Shown: one piece after another, positions 1 through 10,263 of the stretch | Layout: the number at the start of each line of letters is the position of its first letter | Position numbering within the stretch: the first letter of the stretch is position 1 | Source: Ipomoea triloba | Taxonomy: Eukaryota; Streptophyta; Magnoliopsida; Solanales; Convolvulaceae | Direction: 5' to 3' | DNA length: 64,000 nt | NCBI RefSeq assembly: GCF_003576645.1 | Contig: NC_044920.1 | Span: 18,082,529 to 18,146,528, forward strand | Made by a program: the position numbers and the translations under genes | Notes under the pieces: model-generated | The model's input: only the letters and a program-made list of their open reading frames with translations | Database searches by the model: none | Told to the model about the DNA's origin: nothing

Positions 1-1
1 A

Positions 2-181
2 GACTCTTCTAGTCAACCCGGTATTTGGAGCCAAAACATCGGTATGCCGAGCACTACTGACTTCCTAGATATACAGGAGCCACAGGAGGTGCAGGAGCCA
101 CAAGAACCACAGAGACGACAATCAACCCGAATCAGATTTCCTACAGTTTGTGGAACGCACCCGCGTCAAATGTATATTTAA
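2..181 (+). CDS. C-terminal end of an unidentified, probably transposon-derived protein
   Basis: An open frame enters from the left edge and ends at TAA 179-181, giving the last 59 residues of a protein. The visible part is a low-complexity linker with repeats of the type QEPQEV, then a basic tail with RRQSTRIRF and a CGTH motif. Tails of this kind (basic stretch followed by Cys-Gly-Thr) occur at the C-termini of plant MULE transposases and plant mobile domain proteins; this is from memory of those families and not proven here. It runs convergently to the left B3 gene, whose stop codon is at 1124. No catalytic domain is visible, so the identity stays open. Confidence 0.4.
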   Translation, partial: DSSSQPGIWSQNIGMPSTTDFLDIQEPQEVQEPQEPQRRQSTRIRFPTVCGTHPRQMYI

Positions 182-499
182 TTTGTTAAGTAAATTTATT
201 ATTAAATAATTATAGTTGTTAAAATATTAATTGATTATATTCTTTCATGTTTGTAGGTATCGGTAACTGACACGGATGTGCATGGTTTATATTTTGACAT
301 TTTTTTACTTCATAATGTGATTAGATAATATTTTGGGATGTTCTCACCACTGTTTTCCTCTCCAACACGAAGTAGACTAATCCGACTAGCTATGAATATT
401 AATTCTTTCTTTAATTCTATCTAGTTATGTTGTGTTTTCACTTTTTGCATTTCCGCATTTGAATCGACGATGTATCTGTCTTTACATGTTTTCATGAAA

Positions 500-562
<63 letters not shown>

Positions 563-764
563 CAGGTAAGCATTTTAATCTTTTGGCCAAAAGCTTCTTG
601 CTTTCCATCCTGGTACTTTTTTGTTTTTTTTTTGTTTTATTTTAAAATGGTTATAATGCATTAATGCATTCCCTTTACTTACCAGTAATGCATTATCCAC
701 CCCTTTAAAATGGATCGAGTATAAACTAGTAATGCATTATCCACCCCTATTTGTACCTTTTCCA

Positions 765-820
<56 letters not shown>

Positions 821-1121
821 TGTTGTTGTTATCATGTTAAATGGTTGATATTTTTATTGCTATTATTTTTAAGATATGATGTGGTTCTATAATAAAGATG
901 TGATTGTCATATTAGCAAATTTAACAAAAGATATAATGGTGATATTTAGGTGACCAAATTGAACAAATTATCAATCTATTTTTTGAAAATCAATCTATTT
1001 TATTATAAATATATTTAAAATCGTTTATTATATTTTGTTCAAGATTTAATTCTTGAAAAACTAAAAACAAAAAAAAAACTAATATAAAACAACTTCTTAA
1101 TTCGATTGAAATAGAGCCTTA
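182..1121. other. AT-rich intergenic DNA with ATT/AAT microsatellites
   Basis: No gene is seen. The stretch holds an (AAT)n/(ATT)n compound microsatellite at about 497-560, with the two halves forming a palindrome, and a second (ATT)n at about 764-818. A direct repeat reading AGTAATGCATTATCCACCCC occurs near 684 and 729. The segment nearest 1121 is the 3' flank of the left B3 gene. Confidence 0.6.
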
Positions 1122-1485
1122 TTACACACCAACATCGACATTTGCATAGTCTTCAATATTGTAGACGTACAAATCTTCCGTCATTATTTCCATTCCACAC
1201 ATGTCGAATGCTATTAGGTGAACCTCCCCAACTTCATAATTGAAGAACACCAAGCTCCTGATAACACGGCGATGGTTCCAAAGCATACGCATGAGGAACG
1301 CATACTGTTCACCGTAATTGATTAACTCTCTGACATTTATGAACGTAAGGGTGAAAGTGTCGTGTCTAAGAGCAACACTATCACCCTCACTCTTGGTCCA
1401 AAAAATGAAGTTAGACAGACTTGATTGGTCGTCACAGAATTCATCAAAACCAATCATTAACGTCCTACAACCTGACAGTGTGGTC

Positions 1486-1490
1486 AATCC
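1486..1490. repeat. Left target site duplication of the copia element
   Basis: AATCC precedes the left LTR, and the same five bases follow the right LTR at 7725-7729. Five-base duplications are normal for Ty1/copia integrases. Confidence 0.9.
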
Positions 1491-2335
1491 TGTTGGTGTA
1501 ATTTAAGGAATATGAGGAATAACATAGACGAGGAAATGAGATCTTCAGGCGTGATATCACTTTCCTATAAGCTTTTAATCTTTCCTCTAAAAAAGCAACG
1601 AGGTTTCAAGATTAAATCTTATGGGATACAAGAAGATTAAACAAAGTTCTTTATTGCTTGAAAAAAAACTTTAGGAGAGTTTTGAACCGTGAAATAACTT
1701 GATAGAATGCAAAACTTGCTTCTTTCCATCAGATGACACTCCCTAGAATTTATAGAGAAAATTCTAATCGTTGGGAGCAGTTACTGGAAGTTTATGGCTG
1801 TTGGTAAACCACCTTCAACCATATATTTGAAATTCCAACTGATTTTGGATAGGATAATCTGGTTTACGTAAGTTACGTACCCATGCATGATAAACGTGTT
1901 AAAATCACATTCTAGTCTTAATATCCCCAATGCAATATACTTGTTGCAAAACAAGAGATACTAAAACATGTGTACGTTACTTACCCTTACATATATCAGA
2001 CCTACATTCGAGTCATAGAACGCTTCACAGATTCGCATCTCTCGAGAGTTGGAAGTTTGCAAAAAGACCATCCAGACATCTGTCGATCGAACTGATCTCT
2101 CGATGTATCTCTCGAACATTCCTATCTCTCGAGACATCGATGTTCCGCGAACTGATCTTTCGAATAAACTGACCTCTCGAGGTATCTCTCGGGACCTCTC
2201 AAAGACCTCTCGATTATCGAAAATCATCTCCACCAAACTAAATAATACTTATAACTCCACAACTCCAACTATTATTTAAGCTTGCATGGTAGACATCTGA
2301 ACCATTAATCTCCATTACTATATAAATATACAACA
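1491..2335 (-). repeat. 3' LTR of the copia element
   Basis: 845 bp, TGTTGG...CAACA, the near-identical partner of 6880-7724. Because the element reads on the minus strand, this is the 3' LTR. It contains a cluster of CTCTCG words at about 2039-2213, seven against eight in the other LTR, where one has mutated to CTCTCA. Confidence 0.92.
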
Positions 2336-2830
2336 ATCCTCCTCTATTTATATAGTAAAGGTTAATGCTTTACCAAGATAAATCCAAAACTTGTGCATAA
2401 ATGAAAGTGTCTTAAAGATTGAACTTCCACATAGTATAATACGCGATACATCAATTCGGATTGCAGTGGTGGACGAGCCTTGAACCACGCAGTCTCTTTG
2501 AAGAAATGTAGGTAAAATACACACAAATTTTACAGTCACAAAACTCAAAACTTGACGCTATTAACCGCCATGTGTCTGTATCCATTCATGAACATATCCA
2601 AGCCAAACCCTAAGCTCTTTGAAGCGGCTACACTTCATGTTCACATAGGCTAATCTTTTAAATCATGCCCTGCAGTAAGCATTTTCTTAAAGGATTAGTT
2701 AAGAGTAATCTCATCCTCTCACTCATGCAGAAAGACCAAGTACTGACTTTAGGGATACCTTTTATTTAATACTTGCAGCCGATTAATGAAGTGCTTATCA
2801 ATCATTGAACTCAAGACCTAACGTAATAAC
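2336..2830 (-). other. 3' untranslated region of the copia element
   Basis: 495 bases lie between the RNase H stop codon and the polypurine tract next to the 3' LTR. I see no ORF of substance. The purine tract reads AGAGGAGGAT on the minus strand. Confidence 0.7.
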
Positions 2831-4861
2831 TTAGGCGTGAGTTGTGCTTTCCTTCACCTCTCGACCAGAATTAGGTTTTAAACCTATCACTTCCGATGTT
2901 TTCAACACCATGTCCCTTGCCAAGGCTTTAGTAAACGGATCCGCTAAATTGAACCGGGACCGTACAAAGTCAAGTGCTACAACACCATTAACTAGGAGCT
3001 CCCGCACATAGCTATGTCGCATGCCTATGTGTCTTGACTTGCCATTATAAACATTGTTATATGCTTTGGCCAGTGTAGTAGTGCTGTCACAATGTGCCAA
3101 AATCGGTGACATCGATTTCGGCCAAATTTGAATTTCCATAATCAAATTCCTTAGCCACTCAGCTTCTTTACATGCAGAAGCTAATGCAATGAATTCAGAT
3201 GCCATAGTTGAATCTGAAATGCAACTTTGCTTTTTAGAAGCCCAGGAGATTGCACCTCCTCCAAGCAGAAACACCCATCCACTAGTTGAGGAATAATCTT
3301 CCTGATTTGAAATCCAACTAGCATCAGAATATCCTTCCAGGATGGAAATATCTCTCGAATACACCAAACCATAATTAATGGTTTTATTCAGATATTTCAA
3401 GATTCTTTTTAATGCCATCCAATGTACTGCACTAGGATTACTAGTGTATCTACTCACCTTTCCTACTGCAAAAGCAATATCAGGACGAGTACTAGTCATT
3501 GCATACATCAAGCATCCTATCACTTTAGAATACTCTAACTGAGAAACTAGATTACCTTCATTTGGAATTAACTTCAACGAAGGGTCCATAGGGGTAGAAA
3601 CTGGAGGACCAGTCAAGTGATAAAACCTTTTTAACACTTTCTCAATATAATGAGATTGTGTTAATCGAACACCACCCTGTACTTTAGTTATTTTTATTCC
3701 AAGAATAACTTCTGCTTCTCCCAAATCTTTCATGGAGAAACTGGAACTAAGAAACTCTTTGGTTTCCTTAACCTTTTCTAGATTAGTTCCAAAAATCAAC
3801 ATGTCATCTACGTATAAGCAAATAATAACCCCTTGTCCTTGGTTATCAAATTTGCTGTAGATGCATTTATCAGATTGATTTATCCTATACCCATTAGCTA
3901 GCACCACTTGATCAATCCGATCATGCCATTGCTTAGGGGCTTGTTTTAAGCCATAAAGTGACTTAATTAACTTACAAACTTTATGCTCTTGCCCAGCAAC
4001 CACGAAGCCTTCTGGTTGCTTCATATGCACTTCCTCCTCTAATTCACCATTTAAGAATGCAGTCTTAACATCCATTTGATGAATTACAAGATTGTGTATA
4101 GCCAAAATGGCAATTAACAATCTAATGGTAGCAATCCTTGCTACAGGTGCATAAGTGTCAAAGAAGTCTGCTCCTTCTTTTTGTTTAAAGCCCTGTGTGA
4201 CAAGCCTGGCTTTGAACTTCTCGATTGACCCATCGACTTTCATCTTCCTTTTGAAGATCCACTTGCACCCGATAGGTTTATAACCACTCGGAGGATCAGT
4301 TAATATCCAAGTGTTATTTCCCATGATGGAATCCATTTCATCATTAAATGCTTCTTTCCAGAAAGCAACATCATGAGAATTCATAGCTTCCTCAAATGAC
4401 GTGGGATCACCTTCTATATTGAAGTAGTAAAGATTTATGGTCTCCAAGGAACCTCTCGAACCTTCGACCAAATACATTTGGAAGTCTGGACCAAATGTTT
4501 TTGTCTTTCTAGTTCTTTTACTTTTCCTAAGTTCAGGTTCCTTTGACACTGCATGATTATGAACTTGATCAACATCTTTGGATTTACTCGAACTAGGAAT
4601 TAGATCCTTGGTTCTATCTATCGAAGTGAATCTATTTTCATCAAAGATAGCATCCCGTGACTCTATAACGGTATGTATCGAGACATAGTCATTAGGTTCT
4701 ATCACATAGAACCGATATGCCTTGCTGTGTACTGCATACCCTATAAAGATAGAATCAATGCCCTTTTTCCCTAGACCTTTACGTTTAGGATCTGGCAACC
4801 TTACCACAGCCCTGCAACCCCAGACTCTCAAATAATTCAGGTTGGGTTCTTGTTGAACCAA
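2831..4861 (-). pseudogene. Copia reverse transcriptase and RNase H
   Basis: A 676-residue open frame begins in the integrase C-terminal region (NYLRVWGCRAVV), continues through the copia-type RT (WIFKRKMKVDG, MDVKTAFLNGEL, and the catalytic YVDD in CLYVDDMLIFG), and ends in RNase H (GYSDASWISN, and HIGMRHSYVREL with the tail LADPFTKAL). This part is open throughout. It is not independently translated: in the family it is the end of one polyprotein. Here it is cut off from the integrase frame by loss of one base near 4845-4865, so it is scored as part of a broken pol gene. Confidence 0.93.
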
Positions 4862-5691
4862 AGTTCATAGGGTGTTACCCTACTTCTTTTGTTAGGAACT
4901 CTATTGAGAACATAACAAGCGGTCAACATGGCTTCTCCCCAGAAACCTTCACTCAATCCGGAAACTGATAGCATGCAATTTATCATTTCCTTGAGCACTC
5001 TATTCTTCCTTTCTGCCACACCATTTTGCTGTGGAGTATATGGTGTTGTGGTCTCGTGAATGATACCCACGGATTGAAAGAACAGTGGATCATAATATTC
5101 ACCACCTCTGTAAGTGCGTAATCTTTTCACCAACTGACCAGTTTGTAATTCAACCTCCAACTTAAATATTTTAAACTTTTCCAAGGCCTCATCCTTAGAA
5201 CGTAGGAGGTACACATAGCAATATCTCGAATAGTCATCTATGAAAGTGACTATATACTTTTTATTTCCCAATGAAGGGTTGCTATGAAAATCACACAGGT
5301 CACTGTGCACCAATTCAAGCAAAGTTGAATTCCTTTTTATACTAGGAAAGGAACTCCTAGTTATTTTATTTAACATGGATGCACTGCATGGTTCCTTGTT
5401 CAACTCAAAATATGGTATTAATACATCTTTAGCCATGTCAAATAAACGAAAATAATTTACGTGACATAAACGTGAATGCCATAAAGATGATGAACGCACT
5501 GTGTAAACACAACCATCAACTTTACTAATATTAAGTTTGAACATATTACAACACAGAAATCCTTGGCCTACAAACGTACCGGCCTTGGACAAAATGAAAC
5601 GATCTGCTTCAAATACAAGTGTAAAACCACACTTGTTCAATACAATGCCAGAAATTAAATCATTTTCTAACATCAGGGGCATGATACACAT
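4837..5691 (-). pseudogene. Copia integrase, frameshifted and catalytically damaged
   Basis: The 284-residue frame shows the GAG-pre-integrase zinc region (LWHSRLCHVNYF; the second cysteine pair is degenerate, reading PCSAS), the core with HSDLCDF and FIDDYSRY, and the C-terminal PQQNGVAERKNR holding the catalytic Glu. The residue normally Asp in the D-R-G-G-E-Y motif is Tyr (LRTYRGGEY), removing the second catalytic Asp of the DDE triad. The frame is separated from gag-protease near 5665-5690 (RKNDLISG region) and from RT near 4850 by one- or two-base indels. The enzyme as encoded should be inactive. Confidence 0.88.
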
Positions 5692-6847
5692 CCGTGAGAG
5701 TCAGCTTCTTTCCAGACGTGAGAAGCAACTCCACTTGTCCAATCCCTTTCAGATTCACCATGGAATCATTTCCCATGTATAGGTTTGGACCATCTTCCAG
5801 ATTTTTATAAATCTTGTAAAGATTTATATCCTTACAGACATGCCTGGTAGCCCCAGTGTCAACCCACCACGAGTCATCAGTCTGCATGACATAAACTTCA
5901 GATATCATAGCAATGAAATTTTCAGTGCTATCAGAAACGAGATTAACGATTTTACCTTGTTTCCATTGGCCACTTCCTTGGCCATGATTACCAGAAGATA
6001 TGCCTTCCATCTTTTCTTTCCAAACTTCACAGTCTTTTTTAAAGTGTGGACCGTTGCACACCCAGCATTTAACACATGCCTTTCCTTTCCCTTTTCCATT
6101 CTTCTTAAACTTAGAAGATTTTGAGGTCTTTCCTGGTTTCCCTTTCCCTTTGCGGTTCCCATATGGTTTGCCTTCATCAACAAAGTTGATGGTAGAACCC
6201 GAGGCCCCGATTAACCTCCCACCGCTTTTTTTCTTACTCTCTTTCTGTCTGATCCCTTCCTCCACATACAGGTGGGAACCCAGTTGCTCCATGGTAAGTT
6301 CTTCCTTCCTTTGCATCAAGGCACGATGTACCTTATTCCATGAATGTGGCAACTTGTCTATGATACTGGCAATGGCAATGGAGTCATCCATATTCATGCC
6401 ATGGTGCCTTATCTGTCCAAGGATTCTGACAATCTCATGGAATTGTTCCATGACTGAGCGATTGTCCACCATTCTGAATTCATTGAATTCACTTACCAGG
6501 AATTTCTTGCTAGAGGCATCCTTAGATATATATTTTGCCTCAAACACATCCCCTAGATCCTTAGAGAATTCCTCATATTGATAAATATCAAAGAGGGTGT
6601 CAGACATACCGTTCAGAATATGGCCACGGCAGGCGAGATCATCATTCTCCCATTTGAGCCGGCGACGGGTGGCTTCAAGCGTCTCATTCTCTTGCTCCAC
6701 TGGCTTCGGGGTGCTCCGCACATACGCCACATTCAGGGCCGCAAGGAGGAACTTCATCTTCTTTTGCCATCTGCGAAAGCCCACGCCTTCAAAGTGTTCC
6801 AACTTCGGAATGTTGACAGCAAAGTCAAGGAACCCAGAGTTCATCAT
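5660..6847 (-). pseudogene. Copia gag and protease
   Basis: A 395-residue frame starts 32 bases after the 5' LTR (MMNSGFLDF). The gag part has the usual UBN2-like helical region (KWENDDLACRGHIL, LPHSWNKV). A zinc knuckle CWVCNGPHFKKDC follows (spacing C-2-C-3-H-4-C, one residue short of the usual knuckle) after a lysine/glycine-rich basic linker. The protease active site WWVDTGATRHVC lies near residue 330. The frame ends at RK* just before the integrase region, where the family continues without a break, so the stop marks a frameshift. It is part of the same polyprotein as the two downstream frames. Confidence 0.9.
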
Positions 6848-6879
6848 TCCTTAGAAACTGAGATTAAAAGCTTATAGAT

Positions 6880-7724
6880 TGTTGGTGTAATTTAAGGAAT
6901 AGAAGAAATAACAGAGACGAGGAAATGAGATCTTCAAGCGTGATATCACTTTCCTATAAGCTTTTAATCTTTCCTCTAAAAAAGCAACGAGGTTTCAAGA
7001 TTAAATCTTATGGGATACAAGAAGATGAAACAAAGTTCTTTGTTGCTTGAAAAAAAACTTTAGGAGAGTTTTGAACCGTGAAATAACTTGATAGAATGCA
7101 AAACTTGCTTCTTTCCATCAGATGACACTCCCTAGAATTTATAGAGAAAATTCTAACCGTTGGGAGCAGTTACTGGAAGTTTATGGCTGTTGGTAAACCA
7201 CCTTCAACCATATATTTGAAATTCCAACTGATTTTGGATAGGATAATCTGGTTTACGTAAGTTACGTACCCATGCATGATAAACGTGTTAAAATCACATT
7301 CTAGTCTTAATATCCCTAATGCAATATACTTGTTGCAAAACAAGAGATACTAAAACATGTGTACGTTACTTACCCTTACATATATCAGACTTGCATTCGA
7401 GTCATAGAACGCTTCACAGATTCGCATCTCTCGAGAGTTGGAAGTTTGCAAAAAGACCATCGAGACATATGTCAATCGAACTGATCTCTCGATGTATCTC
7501 TCGAACATTCCTATCTCTCGAGACATTGATGTTCCGCGAACTGATCTTTCGAATAAACTGACCTCTCGAGGTATCTCTCGGGACCTCTCGAAGACCTCTC
7601 GATTATCCAAAATCATCTCCACCAAACTAAATAATACTTATAACTCCACAACTCCAAATATTATTTAAGCTTGCATGGTAGACATCTGAACCATTAATCT
7701 CCATTACTATATAAATATCCAACA
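6880..7724 (-). repeat. 5' LTR of the copia element
   Basis: 845 bp, the partner of 1491-2335; AATCC follows at 7725-7729. In element orientation the CTCTCG cluster (plus-strand positions 7428-7602, eight copies) lies near the 5' end, in U3, where promoter and enhancer elements are expected. Confidence 0.92.
7428..7602. promoter_or_regulatory. Cluster of eight CTCTCG words in LTR U3
   Basis: CTCTCG(A/G) occurs eight times in 175 bp, several as the palindrome TCTCGAGA, mixed with the related words ATCTTTCGA and GATCTCTCGATG. The same cluster with seven copies is in the other LTR. Clustered short repeats in U3 of plant retrotransposons often act as promoter elements; that role is inferred here. 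Confidence 0.45.
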
Positions 7725-8663
7725 AATCCAACATCAAAATTTATGCTGGACCTGGTTGGTACATAGATAGCTTCCCCATCCTCCGCGGGTTCGCGCTCAA
7801 CACCATCACCATGTACCTCAGGCAGAACTAGTTGTTGTTTATTTCGTATAACAAAAAAATGAAATTTAAAATAACCAACGTGTCTAAATATTAAAACATC
7901 ATCCTCTTGAATTCCATGCGCGAGATAGAAATCCTCAAGTCCGTGATAAAAATCCAAGTTTTCAACAGGTAACTCCCACGGATGTGCATGTCTATGAAAT
8001 AGTTGGGCAGTACGGTTGACATGTTGAAGGAGATGTATGTGCATGCAGTTGGGAAACTATAACATCCAGGGCGACCACACATGCCCTAAAAACCAAGTAA
8101 TCGTCTGAACAGAGGGATGGTGAGGATGTCCGACGATCCGTGTATAGAAACAAGCTAAATGAAAAACAATTAATACAATTAAATCACAAAAAAATGTTGC
8201 GATTATAAATGTAAAATATATATGTAATTGAATCCGTACGATGGCTGCCAAGTCTCCCAAAGTCGAAATTGATAGACCCTCGAAGGAAGCTGTCGAGGAA
8301 TTGTTCAGCACGACGTTTTGTATTGATGTTCACAGGAAAGGTTAGTTGGAATCTCATCACTTTCATGAGAACTAACCACATTTGAGCAATGGCTAAGGTG
8401 TATTTTGACTGTGACCGTTGTCTACTCATTTCGAAAATGCAGTAGCGATGGCCATGCAGTGTGTTTAGAAAATATGAAATAGTATCACCTTCTCTATTGT
8501 GTTGAACCTCCTCATAACTAAAGCGTGTAAACATATCCATTTTGTGGATGAGAATAAGGTTTTGTAAACACAAACAATCTGTAGAATTTTTTCGAACTTA
8601 TCAAGCTGTGTATTATCATCAACATTCGTCGAATCATATATAGGAGCCAGAATTGTAAACAGT

Positions 8664-8720
8664 GAACAAGCCTGACTGTTAGGCTTGTTCGACGAACAAG
8701 CCTAATTCTTAGGCTTGTTC
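8664..8720. promoter_or_regulatory. Two tandem AAGCCT palindromes upstream of the left B3 gene
   Basis: The first hairpin, 8664-8690, has 10-bp arms GAACAAGCCT/AGGCTTGTTC. The second, 8694-8720, has perfect 12-bp arms GAACAAGCCTAA/TTAGGCTTGTTC with a 3-base loop. They lie 124-180 bp upstream of the minus-strand ATG at 8540. Confidence 0.6.
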
Positions 8721-8960
8721 AACGATTCATGCTTATTCATTGGTAGTCCAGTCCGCACGTACTTTTTTTTTTATATTTGTGTTTTTTTTAAACATATTAG
8801 TGTTATTAGTATTGAATCGAAAAAAAAATTAAAAATACGAATGGTAAATAAGAAATTAATTTTTTTAATACAAAGCCACAACATTGATTTTATTTAATGC
8901 GTACATGATAGCTTTATTTTTGAAACATTTGCTTAAATTCTTCCATTATTGCATCGATTT

Positions 8961-9318
8961 TCATTGCATGTTCATGAATTTCGTGCGATAACTCATTCTG
9001 AACACTGATAAAATTTCCATCGCAGCCGATGAATTTTGCGAAGTTGAAGTCGAAGCCGCATTGGTGCCAGCGAATGATGCAGATGAATATTGTTGCCTTT
9101 CGGTGAAGGTATTAAAAGCAGAAATAGCTTCCTCTTTAGATGTGTAAGACTTATATAAATTGTCCACTAATCGATGAACTTGTGCCTTTGCGTCATCCCA
9201 ATTGTCATATACTCCAGGACAACGACCAACAAATACAACATATGTTTTCTTTCCCTATAATAAAATTAGTTTTAATCAAACATTAAACAAAAAAAAATTA
9301 AAATGAAATTATTACCAT
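8961..9318 (-). pseudogene. Viroplasmin/RNase H1-N-like gene, copy 1, frameshifted
   Basis: Minus-strand model: ATG at 9318-9316 directly followed by a GT donor, intron 9315-9255, exon 2 9254-8961. The protein begins M-GKKTYVVFVGRCPGVYDNW and continues to YKSYTSKEEAISAF, the signature of the small RNase H1 N-terminal/caulimovirus viroplasmin fold (RNA-DNA hybrid binding in RNase H1). Compared with copy 2, one C is missing near 9010 (AACACTGAT against AACACCTGAT). The frame shifts after SSAAMEIL, the coiled C-terminal tail is lost, and the product would be 98 residues. No RNase H catalytic domain is attached. Confidence 0.6.
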
Positions 9319-9496
9319 TAATGTAGACCGACTTGCTTGAAACTTGTTTTGAATGGCTGAGCTTGAGAAATCAAGGAGTTTGTTTGGACTGACAATTCGC
9401 AAATAAAAACAGGTATATATAGGCTTTAAATTATTATTATTATTGTATTATTAGTCTGAACAATAAAAGTGAATTGGCCCGGTCGGTGAGGAAACT

Positions 9497-9540
9497 ATGA
9501 AAAGCCTAAATATCAAGCTTTTTCACTGAAAAAGCCTAAT
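9497..9540. promoter_or_regulatory. AAGCCTAA inverted motifs upstream of viroplasmin-like copy 1
   Basis: GAAAAGCCTAA, AAGCTTTTTC and GAAAAAGCCTAA form an imperfect hairpin cluster about 180-220 bp upstream of the ATG at 9318 on the minus strand. Confidence 0.5.
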
Positions 9541-10263
9541 CGAAAAAAAAATTAAAAATACGAATGGTAAATAAGAAATTAATTTTTTTAATACAAAGCC
9601 ACAACATTGATTTTATTTAATGCGTACATGATAGCTTTATTTTTGAAACATTTGCTTAAATTCTTCCATTATTGCATCGATTTTCATTGCATGTTCATGA
9701 ATTTCGTGCGATAACTCATTCTGAACACCTGATAAAATTTCCATCGCAGCCGATGAATTTTGCGAAGTTGAAGTTGAAGCCGCATTGGTGCCAGCGAATG
9801 ATGCAGATGAATATTGTTGCCTTTCGGTGAAGGTATTAAAAGCAGAAATAGCTTCCTCTTTAGATGTGTAAGACTTATATAAATTGTCACTAAATCGATG
9901 AACTTGTGCCTTTGCGTCCTCCCAATTATCATATACTCCAGGACAACGACCAACAAATACAACATATGTTTTCTTTCCCTATAATGAAAATTAGTTTTAA
10001 TCAAACATTAAACAAAAAAAAATTAAAATGAAATTATTACCATTATTGTAGACCGACTTGCTTGAAACTTGTATTGAATGGCTGAGCTTAAGAAATGAAG
10101 GAGTTTGTTTGGACTGACAATTCACAAATAAAACACAGGTATATATAGGCTTTAGTATTATTATTATTATTATTGTTATTATTAGTCTGAACAATCAAAA
10201 GTGAATTGGCCCAGGTGGCGTGACAAAACTCTGAAAAAGCCTAAATATCAAGCTTTTTCACTG
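9541..10263. repeat. Second copy of the 723-bp tandem duplication
   Basis: Direct partner of 8818-9540; it carries the intact copy of the viroplasmin-like gene. The right boundary is approximate because the copies grade into the AAGCCTAA repeats. Confidence 0.75.
9637..10043 (-). CDS. Viroplasmin/RNase H1-N-like protein, copy 2, intact
   Basis: Model: ATG at 10043-10041 as a three-base coding exon, intron 10040-9979 (62 nt; GTAATA donor, CTAAT branch-like site, TTATAG acceptor), exon 2 9978-9637 ending in TAA. I translated exon 2 codon by codon: 114 codons with no stop until the end, giving a 114-residue protein including the start Met. Residues 2-54 are the viroplasmin-like fold (TYVVFVGRCPGVYDNW, QVHRFSDNLYKSY, EEAISAF); a Ser/Thr/Ala linker follows; residues 80-114 are a likely amphipathic helix (MEILSGVQNELSHEIHEHAM). 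This domain binds RNA-DNA hybrids in RNase H1; here it stands alone. It is divergent from the B3 gene at 10819, sharing the palindrome-rich spacer. No other caulimovirus-like gene is present, so a virus origin is not supported. Confidence 0.62.

Larger units (their letters stand above)
1491..7724 (-). mobile_element. Ty1/copia LTR retrotransposon, 6234 bp, inserted in the left B3 gene
   Basis: Two 845-bp LTRs (1491-2335 and 6880-7724) begin TGTTGG and end CAACA, and are flanked by the duplication AATCC. Coding order on the minus strand is gag, protease, integrase, reverse transcriptase, RNase H, which is the copia order. By eye the LTRs differ at about 19 positions (about 2%), so insertion is fairly recent. 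No plain tRNA-Met primer-binding site follows the 5' LTR, and the gag ATG is only 32 bases from it. A purine-rich tract (AGAGGAGGAT) sits against the 3' LTR, just right of 2335. Two frameshifts and a changed integrase catalytic residue make it non-autonomous. Confidence 0.95.
1122..8540 (-). pseudogene. Left two-B3-domain gene of the MULE locus, split by a copia insertion
   Basis: Minus-strand model: exon 1 8540-8240, exon 2 8154-8063, exon 3 8056-7725, then after the copia element 1485-1122. Exon 1 ends in phase 1 and exon 2 begins after TAG with CTTG, exactly as in the plus-strand gene at 10819, so the two are homologues. Exons 2-3 encode a B3 fold: ENLDFYHGLEDFY, then GIQEDDVLIFRHVGYFKF, matching the B3 pattern of aromatic-F-x-x-G, L-x-x-D-D, F-R-x-x-G. 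Residues encoded by 1485-1122 form a second, weaker B3-like unit (GEQYAFL, then VFFNYEVGEVHLIAF). Lesions are the copia insertion and a six-base remnant TTATAG at 8062-8057 in place of intron 2; if not spliced, it gives an in-frame TAG. Without these the gene has 363 codons against 360 in the plus-strand gene. B3 domains bind DNA; REM-type plant proteins are the closest named group I can suggest. The target is unknown. Confidence 0.7.
8818..9540. repeat. First copy of a 723-bp tandem duplication
   Basis: The sequence from TCGAAAAAAAAATT at about 8817 recurs at a constant offset of 723 bp, starting at 9540, and each copy carries one viroplasmin-like gene. The copies differ by scattered substitutions and small indels. 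Confidence 0.8.

Noticed and set aside
5840..6877. Plus-strand ORFs over copia gag (up to 193 codons)
   Set aside because: Antisense shadows of the gag frame, without family resemblance.
8961..10043. Endogenous caulimovirus (viroplasmin gene)
   Set aside because: Only the small RNase H1-N-like fold is present; no movement, coat or polymerase genes of that virus group are near, and the fold also occurs in cellular proteins.
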